Assembly: GCA_001586965.3 (NCBI GenBank)
Contig: LUCW03001406.1
Location: forward strand, 1 to 64,000
Source of the DNA: Sphaeroforma sirkka
Lineage: Eukaryota > Opisthokonta > Ichthyosporea > Ichthyophonida
Direction: 5' to 3'
Length of the DNA stretch: 64,000 nt
Shown here: positions 40,397 to 51,766 of the stretch, piece after piece
Numbering within the stretch: the first letter of the stretch is position 1
Layout: each line of letters starts with the position of its first letter
The notes under the pieces: model-generated
Database searches by the model: none
What the model saw: the letters and a program-made list of their open reading frames with translations, nothing else
What the model was told of the DNA's origin: nothing
Translations under genes and position numbers: made by a program

Positions 40397-40407
40397 ACAC
40401 CCCCCCC
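40397..40407 (-). other. Polypurine tract of copy 2
   Basis: On the minus strand eight consecutive G residues (40,400-40,407) lie three bases upstream of the 3' LTR. This is the expected position of the primer for plus-strand DNA synthesis in LTR retrotransposons. Confidence 0.65.
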
Positions 40408-41160
40408 AAACTGAAGCACTGAACAAAGCAGTGTGCCAGTTTCAGAGATGATAAGAATAGCATAGTACCTTATGTGCTGGCATTATCCTCGAGAGCTAGA
40501 GCATTGTGCTGGCATTTATCCTCGAGAGCTAGAGCATTGTGCTGGCATTTATCCTCAGAGAGCTAGAGCATTGTGCTGGCATTTTACCTCAGAGAGCTAG
40601 AGGACCCGATGTGTACGTCTCGAGCGACCCGTCGTGTTTGAATTCTTGAAGCTACTGTTCATCTGTGTCAGCATATAGGAGTTTGGCAAGTACAATATAG
40701 GACTGTATTTGTGTCGAGAGAAAAACTGCCAGTGGCAGAAACCGTGCAAACCATTAACCCGCTGTTTCAAAACAATGCCCAAGGAGTTGTTTGATTGATT
40801 TCGCTGTGTTATACTCCGAAGCAAGAGTGGCTCATTTAACCTCATGAGCTTGAGCTACTGACGATTTTCCCTAGCGAGCTCGAGTGCTAACCGTTTATTC
40901 TCGCGAGCTCGAGTGGCTGGTTTATACTCGGGAGCTAGAGTCGCTGCTTTTTTATACTCAAGAGCTCGAGTGGCTGGTTTATACTCGGGAGCTAGAGTTG
41001 CTGGCTGGTTTATACTCGGGAGCTAGAGTCCTGGAGTCGCTGCTGCTTTTATACTCAAGAGCTCGAGTGGCTGGTTTATACTCGGGAGCTAGAGTTGCTG
41101 GTTTATGCTCCAGAGCTTGAGCTCGATATCCGAGAACAAAGTTATATTGAAGATAAAGTA
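40408..41160 (-). repeat. 3' untranslated region of copy 2 with two minisatellites
   Basis: Four units of about 33 bp (core GTGCTGGCATTTATCCTC, then GAGAGCTAGAG) occupy about 40,473-40,604. A stretch without evident repeats follows to about 40,870. A second minisatellite with the core GGCTGGTTTATACTCGG and GAGCTAGAGT fills 40,870-41,130. Both share GAGCTAGAG-like elements and so may have a common origin. No gene is visible. Confidence 0.8.
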
Positions 41161-41164
41161 TTAG

Positions 41165-42560
41165 ACTTGTGCACGTTGGCGCTTACGTGTCCGTGTCTGC
41201 GAAGCTTTGTGGTAGGCCGCGATATCGTTGGCATCATCAAAAGCTTCTGCTGTTTCCCACGTTGGTTCGCCTTCTCGCCATCTCACCAGGTATTCTAATT
41301 TCCCCGTCTCATCATTCGTACGATGTGTGATAATATGGCGAAACTCCACCCTCCTTCGGTCCATAAGTCTTCGTTAATTGGTGGGTCTGTGCGTCTATGC
41401 ACTAAACGGAGGAGTTCCACCCGTACCGGTTTGGTCTTGAATTCTGGTGGGGCGGAACCATCCTTGTTCGCTAACTCGTAGCGTTGGCCGTGTCTAGCTT
41501 TGACTACATATGGTCCAAACAATGGCCGCATAGACTTCGTTGTTCGGCCTTCTGATCGTACCATGACCACATCTCCTTCGTCGAAATGTACCAAGTCGTG
41601 AGCATGCAGGCGGTCAAATGTCGTCGTAAGCTTGCCTGTATACTTCTTGGTAATGTGGTGGAGGGTCGGCAATATAGTGTCCTGTAACTGGTCTAATCGT
41701 TGTGCCCAGGTGTCATTCGTCATCGGCTGAGAATCCGGTAACTCGTCCGTGAAATCGGCGAACGGAACATGGCGGCGGCCAAAGTACACGCTAAACGGTG
41801 CACTCTTATGGCGACGGATATCCGAAGGTTCTGGTATAGCATCGTAAACGGAAGGCGTTCGTCCCATCGAAGGGGAACTGCCTCACAGCATTGTCGAATA
41901 GAACGTGTAATCTCCTTGTGACGTCGTTCTGCCGCGCCCAGCACTTGGGGTCGATATGGTGGAGACACACACTTATGTAGCATCCCCACTTCCTGGACCA
42001 GAAGCTCCACTAACTTGTTGGTGAACTCCTTCCCCATGTCTGTTTGATTTTACGGGGAAACCATGTTCGCCAAAAATCTCTATGAGTGTCTGTGTCGTGG
42101 TTTCCTTTTTGTCTTGTCCGGTGTGGCTCGAAGGATAGAATAGCCTGTGGCGATGTCTAAGACGTGAAGAATATAATTGTTCTTGCGTCTGGACTCCAGT
42201 GGCATCGGGATGTAGTCCACTTGAATATGGTCCCACGGGTAGCGTGCATCGATGCTAATCATCGGGTGGAAACCTTTACGAAGTGTGTCCTGTCCCAAAC
42301 ATGTGCCACATTGCCGCTTAACTTCTGTGGCTAACTCAAGTGCCCCTGGCCAAATGTGACCGTTCTGACGAAGTTGTTGGACTGTGTCCGCCGCCCCATG
42401 ATGTCCTTGTTCGTGTTGCGCTTGCGTGAGTTGCGTACGACGCTGTTTCTCCGCCGGACTCGCTTGTGCAAACGCCGGTTGACCCTCTGCATCTGCCAGT
42501 GCCACTGAGATTTCTCGCGCTGTGTCTAAGCACATGACATATTTTGTATGCTTTGGTTCT
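41165..42560 (-). pseudogene. Integrase and C-terminal chromodomain region, copy 2
   Basis: Read from right to left, the integrase has a His-His-Cys-Cys zinc region (HEQGHHGA near 42,400, CGTC near 42,305), a core with HIQVDYIPMP, GKEFTNKLVE and GAAERRHKEI (the D, D, E positions), and a C-terminal part with FDEGDVVMVRSEGR resembling the GPF/GPY-type module. The last part (about 41,175-41,300) contains YLVRWREGEPTWETAEAF, a chromodomain with the expected aromatic and tryptophan residues. This architecture defines chromoviruses. The domain may recognise modified histones and bias insertion to heterochromatin; here both copies lie in satellite DNA. The region is broken. Confidence 0.9.
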
Positions 42561-42599
42561 GCAAAACCAAGTCGCTGTGAAAACAGCGGGTCCAGTTTG

Positions 42600-43010
42600 A
42601 ATCCATTGGGAGGACCCACCCGTGCTACTACGGTATGACCCCATGGTGTCTTCCCACATGCGTACTTGGCGTACTTGAGGAACGTGTGTGGTGTCCGTGG
42701 TACCAGCACCGGTTCTGTCTGCAATAACTGCTTGAACAGGTCGAACCATGGTGCTCTTGGTACCCATGGTAGACATACTGTCAGGCCCGTGCGCCGTCGG
42801 CTCGTATCTTGCGTAACATCCTGTGTATCTGTTCCCAAGGCGGGTTCATCCATCCATCGACTATCGACCAGTCGTGGGCAAACGCTCCTTCCCCATCATC
42901 CTTCGTCCAGAACCGAGGAAGCTGAGCGTTGGTTGGGTCCGCAAATACATCTATGTCATTCGGTCCAAAGTGTTGTTGCGCTTGTTCAAAGTAACTAGGG
43001 AATAACTGCC
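42600..43010 (-). pseudogene. NPPW-motif, methyltransferase-like segment between RNase H and integrase, copy 2
   Basis: Just after the RNase H end (HIPGESNVLPDMLSR) the minus strand encodes DIDVFADPTNAQLPRFW, then an HDWS element and DGWMNPPWEQIHRML (NPPW near 42,835-42,848), then a Pro/Trp-rich part with WFDLFKQLL. A FAxxxN...P element followed by DWS and an NPP(W/F) motif resembles the Dam-like N6-adenine methyltransferase segment described in DIRS-type and some Gypsy-type elements. Family assignment is from memory of motifs; activity is not implied. Confidence 0.6.
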
Positions 43011-43069
43011 AGCCGTCGGTATACATTATTTCGAGTTCGTCCTGCTCCGCTGTCCCCTCGTGTACTCTA

Positions 43070-44160
43070 CTTAACATGTCCGGGAGCACATTTGACTCTC
43101 CTGGTATATGCGATATGGTAAAGTTGAATGGCGCGATGATATGATGCCATCTCTGAAGCATCGGATTAAGCTTGAGCTGTGTGTTCATATATACAAGGGC
43201 CTTGTGGTCCGTGAAGACCGCAAACCGTTGCCCATCCAAGTATTCCCTGAAATGTGTCAGTCCATATACCAATGCCAGTAACTCCTTCATAGGTGTGGCG
43301 TAGTTCTGTTGCGCATGGTTCAGAGTCTTACTAAAGAACATTAAGTAATGTTTCTTACCGTTGACCCATTGGAATAGCGCTCCCCTAAACCGTAATCGCT
43401 AGCGTCGGTTTCCAAGTTCAGAGGAATGCCGTCGACCGGAAAGTGTAACGCCACAGCATTCACCACTGCGTCTTTCATTGCCTGCCACGCCTGTGCATGT
43501 CTCTCCTCCCAACGATCACCTATCAACTCCTTTGGTTTGAGTTTGCAAAATTCGCGCAAGGGTGCAACCGTGTTCGCGAAATTAGGCAGATGTTCGTGGA
43601 GGTAATTTGCTAAACCCAACGCCGAGGCTATATCTTTGTATCGTTGTGGTGTGGGCCAGTCGATCAGCTTGGCCTGTTTTTCATGGTCAATGTCAATGCC
43701 TTGTGCCGATACTTTCTTCCCTAGGATCATGACTTCGGAGATAGCGAAGTGGCACTTGGCAGGGTTAAGCTTAAAACTGTGGTATGTTAAGCGTTGTATC
43801 ACCTTCTGCACCGTCCTAACGTGTTCGTCATAACCGTCACTGGCGATAACTATGTCATCGATATAGTGGTGAACCGGTAAGCCATCAAGTATTGTACTCA
43901 AGGTACGTTGAAACTGCTGCGTGAGTACATGAAGACCGAACGGTGCTGATGTGAACGAGTACTGATAACGTTCGTGTGTAAAACTAAATAAGTATTGTGA
44001 GTCTGGATGGATGGGCAGCCTGTGGTATGCAGCCGATATGTCCAGCGTCGTGTAGTACTTCTTACTCTTGAGGCGAGATATGAGTTCGTTGACCTTGGGG
44101 ATCAGGAACTGGTCACCAGGAATAAGCGCGTTAACGGCACGCATGTCTAAACACACGCGT
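43070..44160 (-). pseudogene. Reverse transcriptase and RNase H region, copy 2
   Basis: From right to left: CLDMRAVNALIP, YYTTLDISAAYHRLPI (first catalytic Asp), FTSAPFGL, VHHYIDDIVIAS (YIDD at 43,854-43,865), KLNPAKCHF and GLANYLHEHLPNF, all standard Ty3/Gypsy RT landmarks. RNase H follows with LNLETDASDYGLG, PMKELLALV and FTDHKALVYM. The enzyme copies the element RNA into DNA. This is the best-preserved part of either copy, and its landmarks are all readable. Confidence 0.95.
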
Positions 44161-44269
44161 ACCTTCTTGACGTTGCCTTCCGCATCGAATGTCGGTACCG
44201 CAAGGAGAGGAAGATTAACAGTCGTTGGTGTCGTTCGTTTCTGTGATCACCAAATCCGTCAACCACTTC

Positions 44270-44960
44270 TTCACTTGTTCATCCACATAGGGAGCCATCG
44301 ATCGGATACGAAGTTACGCGCCGATCGCCGCATCTGCAACGCTTGTTCATGGGTTACTGGGATGGTTACCTCACTCCCTTCCAGACGACAGCGCGCGTTG
44401 TCGGCAATTTTCGCATTGGCTTCCAAATCCTGTGCCAACCGTTCGCGTACATCGACGGGTTCCGTCGTGTTAGGTGCCTGTCGGCGTGGTATGGGTTCGA
44501 GGAGCTCTTCTAGTTCTGTGGGGTCTATTGGTGCAAGTGGCGATTGGATACCGCCTATGTATAGGCCCAAGCCTTTCAACATATCTTGCCCCACTATAAC
44601 ATCTATACCCGTCGGCAAGTTCATCAATTCTAATGAACCGTCGATAATTCTGGTACCGTACCTTATAGGTACCACTTCCGTCGTCCCCAGTCGAGGAGTT
44701 CGCACCGCCTTGTCAGCTAAATATATAAATGACCCAGGTGGTGCCGGAGTTATTGGTCGGCCAAGGAGGTCTGCGGATGTCTGTGAGATACAACTTCTAT
44801 TTGCTCCCGTGTCTATCAAGGCTTTGAACGTACGTCCGTTGATTTGTACTTGAATATAGACTCGGTTGTCTGACGTCAGCAATGGGTCTTGTATTGCCAT
44901 CACTGCTCCAATCGTGGTAACAAATATGAAGCTCCTATCCGACTCAGACACCCTCACCTC
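44270..44960 (-). pseudogene. Retropepsin-like aspartic protease, copy 2
   Basis: The minus strand encodes KALIDTGANRSCISQ (DTG near 44,805), a central SFIYLADKAVRTPRLG part, and GIDVIVGQDMLKGLGLYI, the second retropepsin signature. The length between the two signatures, about 80-90 residues, fits a single-domain protease that works as a dimer. A linker rich in Pro, Glu and Arg follows toward RT. Confidence 0.92.
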
Positions 44961-47170
44961 TCATGCATGATCGGCTACCGACTCCCACGTGTCATAGGTG
45001 TGGTTTGGTGGTGACGTCATGTGCTCGAAGTCTTCGTAAAGGATCGTGTTGATATGAATCTCTGTAGCTTCCGATGGTGGAGCCAAGTCTTCGTCCTGTG
45101 TAATCGCATTCACCTGTACTTGAGGCGTTGGACGTATTGTAACTACGTCTCTAGTCTGGGATGTATTCTGCCCCTGTCCTGCGGTTGACGTTGTGGACGG
45201 TCTGTGTACCGATTGTACGTCCCTCAAAGGACGGTTGTTGTCGTATAGCCTTGCCCGACCCTCTGCGCTCACCGCTTGCGACGCCCTGAAATGGTGACAC
45301 CGTGGATGTGCCTACCACCTGGTGGCGCCTGTGCCTGGCACCCCGCACAAGTCGTTGGTACCGTAGGTTGGGGCCGTTGAGTCCAATTCTGCGTTTGTCG
45401 TCTACTCGTCTGTAGGTTGGGGCGGCTATTGGTGTGGTCGCGACTTCCATTGGTCGTCGGGCCCTCGCGGTTGTTGCGACCCTGGAAACGTGCTGCCGTA
45501 CGTTGCTGTGCATCCTGAATGTCAGGGATCAACAGCTGTATAAGCTCGTGTGTCTCCATCAGTTGCCATTTGGGATGCAACTGTAGAGTACGTTCATACG
45601 TACGGCCGTTGAGAGCTTCTTCTAACAGTTGTACAATGCAGTGGTTCACTAAATTCTGTTGGAAGTCGGCATCTGTCTGGCACCGTTCACGTGCCCTCCT
45701 GTGGTTCTCCATGAGCTGTGTCATTTGTTCCATAAGAGGAGTGTGCATGTTCCGACTTTGGCCCTTGGCTAACTTGCGAAACGCGGGATCGACAGTGGCT
45801 TGTGTTTCGTGCAGAACAGATCTGTTCGATCTGTAGTTGAGGTGTGCATGTCTTCAACCGTTCAGAGTTGTCGCGGATGTAGTCCAGCGTTGACTTCTCC
45901 GCCTTGAAGTAAGATAGTACCTTATGAAACCATGTAAGGTTCCAACTCTCGTCCAGCCCTGCGATTTGTGCGTTCTTGAACGCCTCGAGGAGAGCCCCTC
46001 TTGTGTCCCGTTCCATGATATCATGTAGGTAGTATCTGTTCGACGGCCAATCAGGCCACGTACGTGGTGAAGGTACGGGACGCTTCTCTACCGGTCGGGA
46101 CTCTAATGTAGCTCGAAGTGTCTCAATCACGCCCCGAAGAGCTTCAGCTCGAGCCGTGTTATTCTCCTCGATTGCTTGGCATAGCTCGTCACTTAACTGT
46201 AGTATCCGTGCGTGTAGCGCCTGTCGCCTTTCTCGATACTAGCCGGTGTGGGCGGAGGCACTGTTGTCTCCTTCTCTTGTCGTTTATGTGTCTGTACATA
46301 TTCACTGGGCGCTTCTTTCTCGCCCCACTGACGTTGCTGTTGTTGGCGCAGGTTCGTACTTAATCGGTCCTGTCTATTCTTCACCGCCTGCTTACCTTGA
46401 GGATTCTGTCTGGCTAATACTTGTTCATGTGCGAACTCTTGAAAAGTTGGTGTGTTCTCAGACTGGCAGACGAGTATCATCCTCCTCGGTTGAACTGTCC
46501 TCTGACCCTGGTGATTTGTACCCAAGTCCATAAAACGGACGCTCACAGCCTTGAATTCGGAAGGTAGGGTTGTCTTCGTCCTCTGGTACTGCCTGTACCC
46601 GTTCGTGTGCGTCAGAAGAACTCTCCTTAGCGGCCGGCCCTATTGTAGTTCGTCCGGCGTTTATGCGCTGTAACCTCTGTTCGTATTTTTTCAAAGAGAG
46701 ACTGCTGTTGTGTCATCAGCTCCGTGAGTTTCTGAGCTGACGATTGTTCCCGTGCCGTTTCCTTGTTGTTGGTACGGTTCCGGTGACGCTTCCGCTTGTT
46801 AGGTGGGAGGCGTGGTGGGTCATTACTGGGAAATAAGGCCCCTGGAGTATCCCTGAGACGAACGAGGGGACAGCCCTTCACTGGCTACCTGTTCACCAAT
46901 AAAAGTCTGACTACTGTCCGCACGCAGGTTGGGTACTTCCTTGGTCTCACCCTCGAATATGACATCCTCGTAGATTGTGCAGGTCCATTTTTGTTTGTTG
47001 TTGGTGGCTGCTTGTCGTCCGCGGAAATAATGTGTGGAGCCCCAAGATGTGTCTGTTGTTGCCCCTCCAGTGCCTGACCTGAGTGCGGGCGGAGCGTTCC
47101 GTATGGGACTGACGACGTTTAGTTCCACGTCGGTCGATATCATCTTCCTTGCGGCGCTCAGGATTCAAGA
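44961..47170 (-). pseudogene. Gag-like region, copy 2
   Basis: The region upstream of the protease encodes a charged, Gln-rich protein that matches the gag-like region of copy 1, including RYYLHDIMERDTRGALLEAF and RTLQLHPKWQLMETHELIQL, which suggest a helical capsid-like part. The N-terminal third is low-complexity and rich in Arg, Glu and Gln. There is no convincing CCHC knuckle. The region is broken. Confidence 0.7.
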
Positions 47171-48484
47171 GTTGCTGTCTACGACTTTGGCGGGGGGTAG
47201 GACATGGTTGGTGAGTTGTTTGTCAATGGAGAACTAGAAATGTGTGCGAATGAACTGATAGAGTACTGAATATAAATATCCATTTTCTATTAAATTTCAT
47301 CCTTCAAACACATAACGTCTCGACATCGATCTTCGAGGAACTCGTGGGTTCCCTCGTGACTGTTTTATTTCCTACACTAACATAAGTAGTGTGGATAGTC
47401 TATATACTCTAACACTACCAGCTGTCTTACTCTTCATCCCACAATAACATATGGTTGAGTGCCTCATTAGTCGGAGCCACTTCTTGTTCTACTCTTCGCC
47501 AGCTCTTACTCCGGCCTAATGACGGCCTATTCGCAGGACCCTGTTGGGAACTTCCCTCATCGCTCCTCTTTTACTCTTCTTACCCGTGATGTCCTTGTCA
47601 TGTGCTGTTGCGGTTGTTGGAATATGCTTCTTGATCTAAGAACGATTGCTCGTTATTGCACTCCTAAACTAAGCTGCCGTCAACCACACCTTCTGTGCAT
47701 ACTGTTGATCCTCTCCGTTGACCTGATTTTCTGGAAGTTCTAGTGATTTGAGTGTGTTCGCATATCATTTTCACAATTTAACCTTGTATTTACTTGCATC
47801 GTTCGTATTATGTGCGCCCCCACCCTTATATGCTCCTAATAACTCACAGGTGCTTACTTGTGTCTCTGTATGCTTCCTAATATCCCATTCTGAAAACTTT
47901 TGTAAAATAATCTAGTATGCCGCTGATTCTTTTGCGTCATCGTACTAACCGAGTCGGTACTAACCATGTCATCTCCCATCTCTATTACCCTACTGTGGAT
48001 CCTAAAGAACTTTCTTCTAACAACTTCTTAAATACAATTTAAGCTCATTAGCTTGCAATACGATTTGTACTTGTCTCACACTGAAAACAACCTTCCTACC
48101 TGTACTCACACATGACTACTTATCTGTGGATTCTGACTGATTGTCTGATTTCGTCATTTGATCGTCGTGAGACTTTCCTTGTTAACCCTGGTTAATGTTC
48201 TGCTTGATTGGAATGTTCGCTCTTCGGGTTCACTCGTATTAGTAGATTCTTTCTTCATCCTCGTCGTCCACACGTCGTTAATCCAATCTAAATCGTTCAA
48301 TTCAATCTAAATCGTTCGGATAATCTAAATCGCTCAATTTGATGCGACATTCTCTGTTCGCATTGTCTTTCAATTGTTATACCTATAACAAAAAAAAATA
48401 TGTGCCAGCTACTGACTAATTCATATTCTGTAGCTTTCTCTGTAATTACTAATAAACTAACAACTTCTATGGTAAGTTAAAAAA
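47171..48484 (-). mobile_element. 5' leader of chromovirus copy 2, no gene seen
   Basis: About 1.3 kb of AT-rich sequence lies between gag and the 5' LTR. It matches the copy 1 leader, apart from about 300 bp near 47,963-48,280 present only here. A short direct repeat built on ATCTAAATCG lies near 48,285-48,340. No gene is supported. Confidence 0.7.
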
Positions 48485-48730
48485 TGTAGTAAGTATACGC
48501 GAGATAACTGTATCTCAACGTTCTCCTCCTCAGGGAGGGGACGTTGTTCATTTATTAGTAATTATAAACAGTAATCCTAAAATGACTGACTCTTAAATGA
48601 GTCATTAGTCATGTGCTGTAAAACCAGCAAAACCCTAAAACCCAGTTTATCAGATTATTCTGATAAACTGTAAACTTTGTAATAAACCTAAAATAATCAA
48701 ATAATTATAAGTACTTGTATTCTGACCACA
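48485..48730 (-). repeat. 5' LTR of chromovirus copy 2
   Basis: A 246-bp repeat, TGTAGTAAG...GACCACA on the plus strand, near-identical to the LTR at 40,148-40,396 and keeping the perfect 11-bp inverted repeat (48,643-48,670). It is followed by the ACGC target duplication. Confidence 0.95.
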
Positions 48731-48734
48731 ACGC
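48731..48734. repeat. Target-site duplication, right (ACGC)
   Basis: This matches 40,144-40,147; the satellite monomer resumes here in the phase where it was interrupted. Confidence 0.9.
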
Positions 48735-51636
48735 TTGTGAGACATTCTACCAAGCACGAACAAGGCCAAATAGGGCAGAAAGCAACCATGACGTCCCGGA
48801 AACATACGAGACGTAGTTATCATTACGTATTCGCTCGTAATGACGCCCAATGATATGTTCAATTGCTTCTGTTCGCTTGTGAGACATTTTACAACGCACG
48901 GACAAGACCAAATAGGGCAGAAATCAACCATGACGTCCCGGAAACATGCGAGACGTAGTTATCATTACGTATTCGCTCGTAATGACGCCCAAAGATATGT
49001 TCAATTGCTTCTGTACGCTTGTGAGACATTCTACCAAGCACGAACAAGGCCAAATAGGGCAGAAAGCAACCATGACGTCCCGGAAACATACGAGACGTAG
49101 TTATCATTACGTATTCGCTCGTAATGACGCCCAATGATATGTTCAATTGCTTCTGTACGCTTGTGAGACATTTTACAACGCACGGACAAGACCAAATAGG
49201 GCAGAAATCAACCATGACGTCCCGGAAACATGCGAGACGTAGTTATCATTACGTATTCGCTCGTAATGACGCCCAATGATATGTTCAATTGCTTCTGTTC
49301 GCTTGTGAGACATTCTACCAAGCACGAACAAGGCCAAATAGGGCAGAAATCAACCATGACGTCCCGGAAACATGCGTGACGTAGTAATGACGCCCAAAGA
49401 TATGTTCAATTGCTTCTGTACGCTTGTGAGACATTCTACCAAGCACGAACAAGGCCAAATAGGGCAGAAAAGCAACCATGACGTCCCGGAAACATACGAG
49501 ACGTAGTTATCATTACGTATTCGCTCGTAATGACGCCCAATGATATGTTCAATTGCTTCTGTACGCTTGTGAGACATTTTACAACGCACGGACAAGACCA
49601 AATAGGGCAGAAAGCAACCATGACGTCCCGGAAACATACGAGACGTAGTTATCATTACGTATTCGCTCGTAATGACGCCCAATGATATGTTCAATTGCTT
49701 CTGTACGCTTGTGAGACATTTTACAACGCACGGACAAGACCAAATAGGGCAGAAATCAACCATGACGTCCCGGAAACATGCGAGACGTAGTTATCATTAC
49801 GTATTCGCTCGTAATGACGCCCAATGATATGTTCAATTGCTTCTGTTCGCTTGTGAGACATTCTACCAAGCACGAACAAGGCCAAATAGGGCAGAAATCA
49901 ACCATGACGTCCCGGAAACATGCGTGACGTAGTAATGACGCCCAAAGATATGTTCAATTGCTTCTGTACGCTTGTGAGACATTCTACCAAGCACGAACAA
50001 GGCCAAATAGGGCAGAAAGCAAACCATGACGTCCCGGAAACATACGAGACGTAGTTATCATTACGTATTCGCTCGTAATGACGCCCAATGATATGTTCAA
50101 TTGCTTCTGTACGCTTGTGAGACATTTTACATCGCACGGACAAGACCAAATAGGGCAGAAATCAACCATGACGTCCCGGAAACATGCGAGACGTAGTTAT
50201 CATTACGTATTCGCTCGTAATGACGCCCAAAGATATGTTCAATTGCTTCTGTACGCTTGTGAGACATTCTACCAAGCACGAACAAGGCCAAATAGGGCAG
50301 AAAGCAACCATGACGTCCCGGAAACATACGAGACGTAGTTATCATTACGTATTCGCTCGTAATGACGCCCAATGATATGTTCAATTGCTTCTGTACGCTT
50401 GTGAGACATTTTACAACGCACGGACAAGACCAAATAGGGCAGAAATCAACCATGACGTCCCGGAAACATGCGAGACGTAGTTATCATTACGTATTCGCTC
50501 GTAATGACGCCCAATGATATGTTCAATTGCTTCTGTACGCTTGTGAGACATTCTACCAAGCACGAACAAGGCCAAATAGAGCAGAAATCAACCATGACGT
50601 CCCGGAAACATGCGTGACGTAGTAATGACGCCCAAAGGTATGTTCAATTGCTTCTGTACGCTTGTGAGACATTCTACCAAGCACGAACAAGGCCAAATAG
50701 GGCAGAAAGCAACCATGACGTCCCGGAAACATACGAGACGTAGTTATCATTACGTATTCGCTCGTAATGACGCCCAATGATATGTTCAATTGCTTCTGTA
50801 CGCTTGTGAGACATTTTACAACGCACGGACAAGACCAAATAGGGCAGAAATCAACCATGACGTCCCGGAAACATGCGAGACGTAGTTATCATTACGTATT
50901 CGCTCGTAATGACGCCCAATGATATGTTCAATTGCTTCTGTTCGCTTGTGAGACATTCTACCAAGCACGAACAAGGCCAAATAGGGCAGAAAGCAACCAT
51001 GACGTCCCGGAAACATACGAGACGTAGTTATCATTACGTATTCGCTCGTAATGACGCCCAATGATATGTTCAATTGCTTCTGTACGCTTGTGAGATATTT
51101 TACAACGCACGGACAAGACCAAATAGGGCAGAAATCAACCATGACGTCCCGGAAACATGCGAGACGTAGTTATCATTACGTATTCGCTCGTAATGACGCC
51201 CAAAGATATGTTCAATTGCTTCTGTACGCTTGTGAGACATTCTACCAAGCACGAACAAGGCCAAATAGGGCAGAAAGCAACCATGACGTCCCGGAAACAT
51301 ACGAGACGTAGTTATCATTACGTATTCGCTCGTAATGACGCCCAATGAAATGTTCAATTGCTTCTGTACGCTTGTGAGACATTTTACAACGCACGGACAA
51401 GACCAAATAGGGCAGAAATCAACCATGACGTCCCGGAAACATGCGAGACGTAGTTATCATTACGTATTCGCTCGTAATGACGCCCAAAGATATGTTCAAT
51501 TGCTTCTGTACGCTTGTGAGACATTCTACCAAGCACGAACAAGGCCAAATAGGGCAGAAAGCAACCATGACGTCCCGGAAACATACGAGACGTAGTTATC
51601 ATTACGTATTCGCTCGTAATGACGCCCAATGATATG
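48735..51636 (+). repeat. Satellite array 2, mainly a 284-bp dimer
   Basis: The same satellite and orientation as array 1, continuing after the chromovirus. It consists mostly of 142-bp long units. Type X (ACCAAGCACGAACAAGGCC ... AAGCAACC ... ATACGAGACG) alternates with type Y (TTTTACAACGCACGGACAAG ... AATCAACC ... ATGCGAGACG), giving a 284-bp period that is very regular from about 50,870 to 51,630. A few 121-bp units turn this into 405-bp trimers near 49,290-50,650. The array stops inside a monomer, after GATATG, where a LINE 3' fragment begins. Confidence 0.95.
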
Positions 51637-51766
51637 CTAGACAGTTCAGTTAGCCTCTACCTGAGAAAACAGGGATTAAGGCACAAACTGCGACACCTGC
51701 CGGCCGCCACAGGTCTTCGGACACAAGCCATTGTATATAGCAATAGCGTGTAAACAAATAAAGGTA
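51637..51766 (+). mobile_element. LINE 3' end, severely 5'-truncated (fragment 1)
   Basis: About 130 bp matching the last part of fragments 2 and 3 (from TAGACAGTTCAG to AAATAAAGGTAC). It joins the satellite directly on its left and telomeric repeats on its right. Truncation at the 5' end is typical of target-primed reverse transcription. It contains the conserved ATTGTATATAGCAATAGCG end and an AATAAA near 51,757. Confidence 0.9.

Larger units (their letters stand above)
40148..48730 (-). mobile_element. Chromovirus (Ty3/Gypsy LTR element with chromodomain), copy 2, both LTRs present
   Basis: A structurally complete minus-strand element of about 8.58 kb. From right to left: 5' LTR (48,485-48,730), leader, gag-like region, protease, reverse transcriptase, RNase H, NPPW segment, integrase, chromodomain, 3' untranslated repeats, an 8-G polypurine stretch and 3' LTR (40,148-40,396). 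ACGC is duplicated at both ends. The two LTRs differ at only a handful of positions in about 248 bp, so insertion was recent. The coding part nevertheless shows about a dozen breaks by eye. That mismatch suggests that sequencing error contributes. It is treated as a fossil. Confidence 0.96.

Noticed and set aside
44068-44853. A 261-codon plus-strand open frame opposite the chromovirus protease/RT, and a similar one at 3,550-4,235.
   Set aside because: It lies antisense to clearly recognisable protease and RT motifs and has no recognisable domain of its own.
7835-51636. CRISPR-like array of regularly spaced repeats.
   Set aside because: The whole unit is repeated, with no unique spacers; this is a eukaryotic satellite.
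7835-51636. Calling the satellite a centromere.
   Set aside because: A 121/142-bp satellite with chromodomain elements would fit a centromere, but it adjoins telomere-type repeats, and sequence alone cannot show centromere function.
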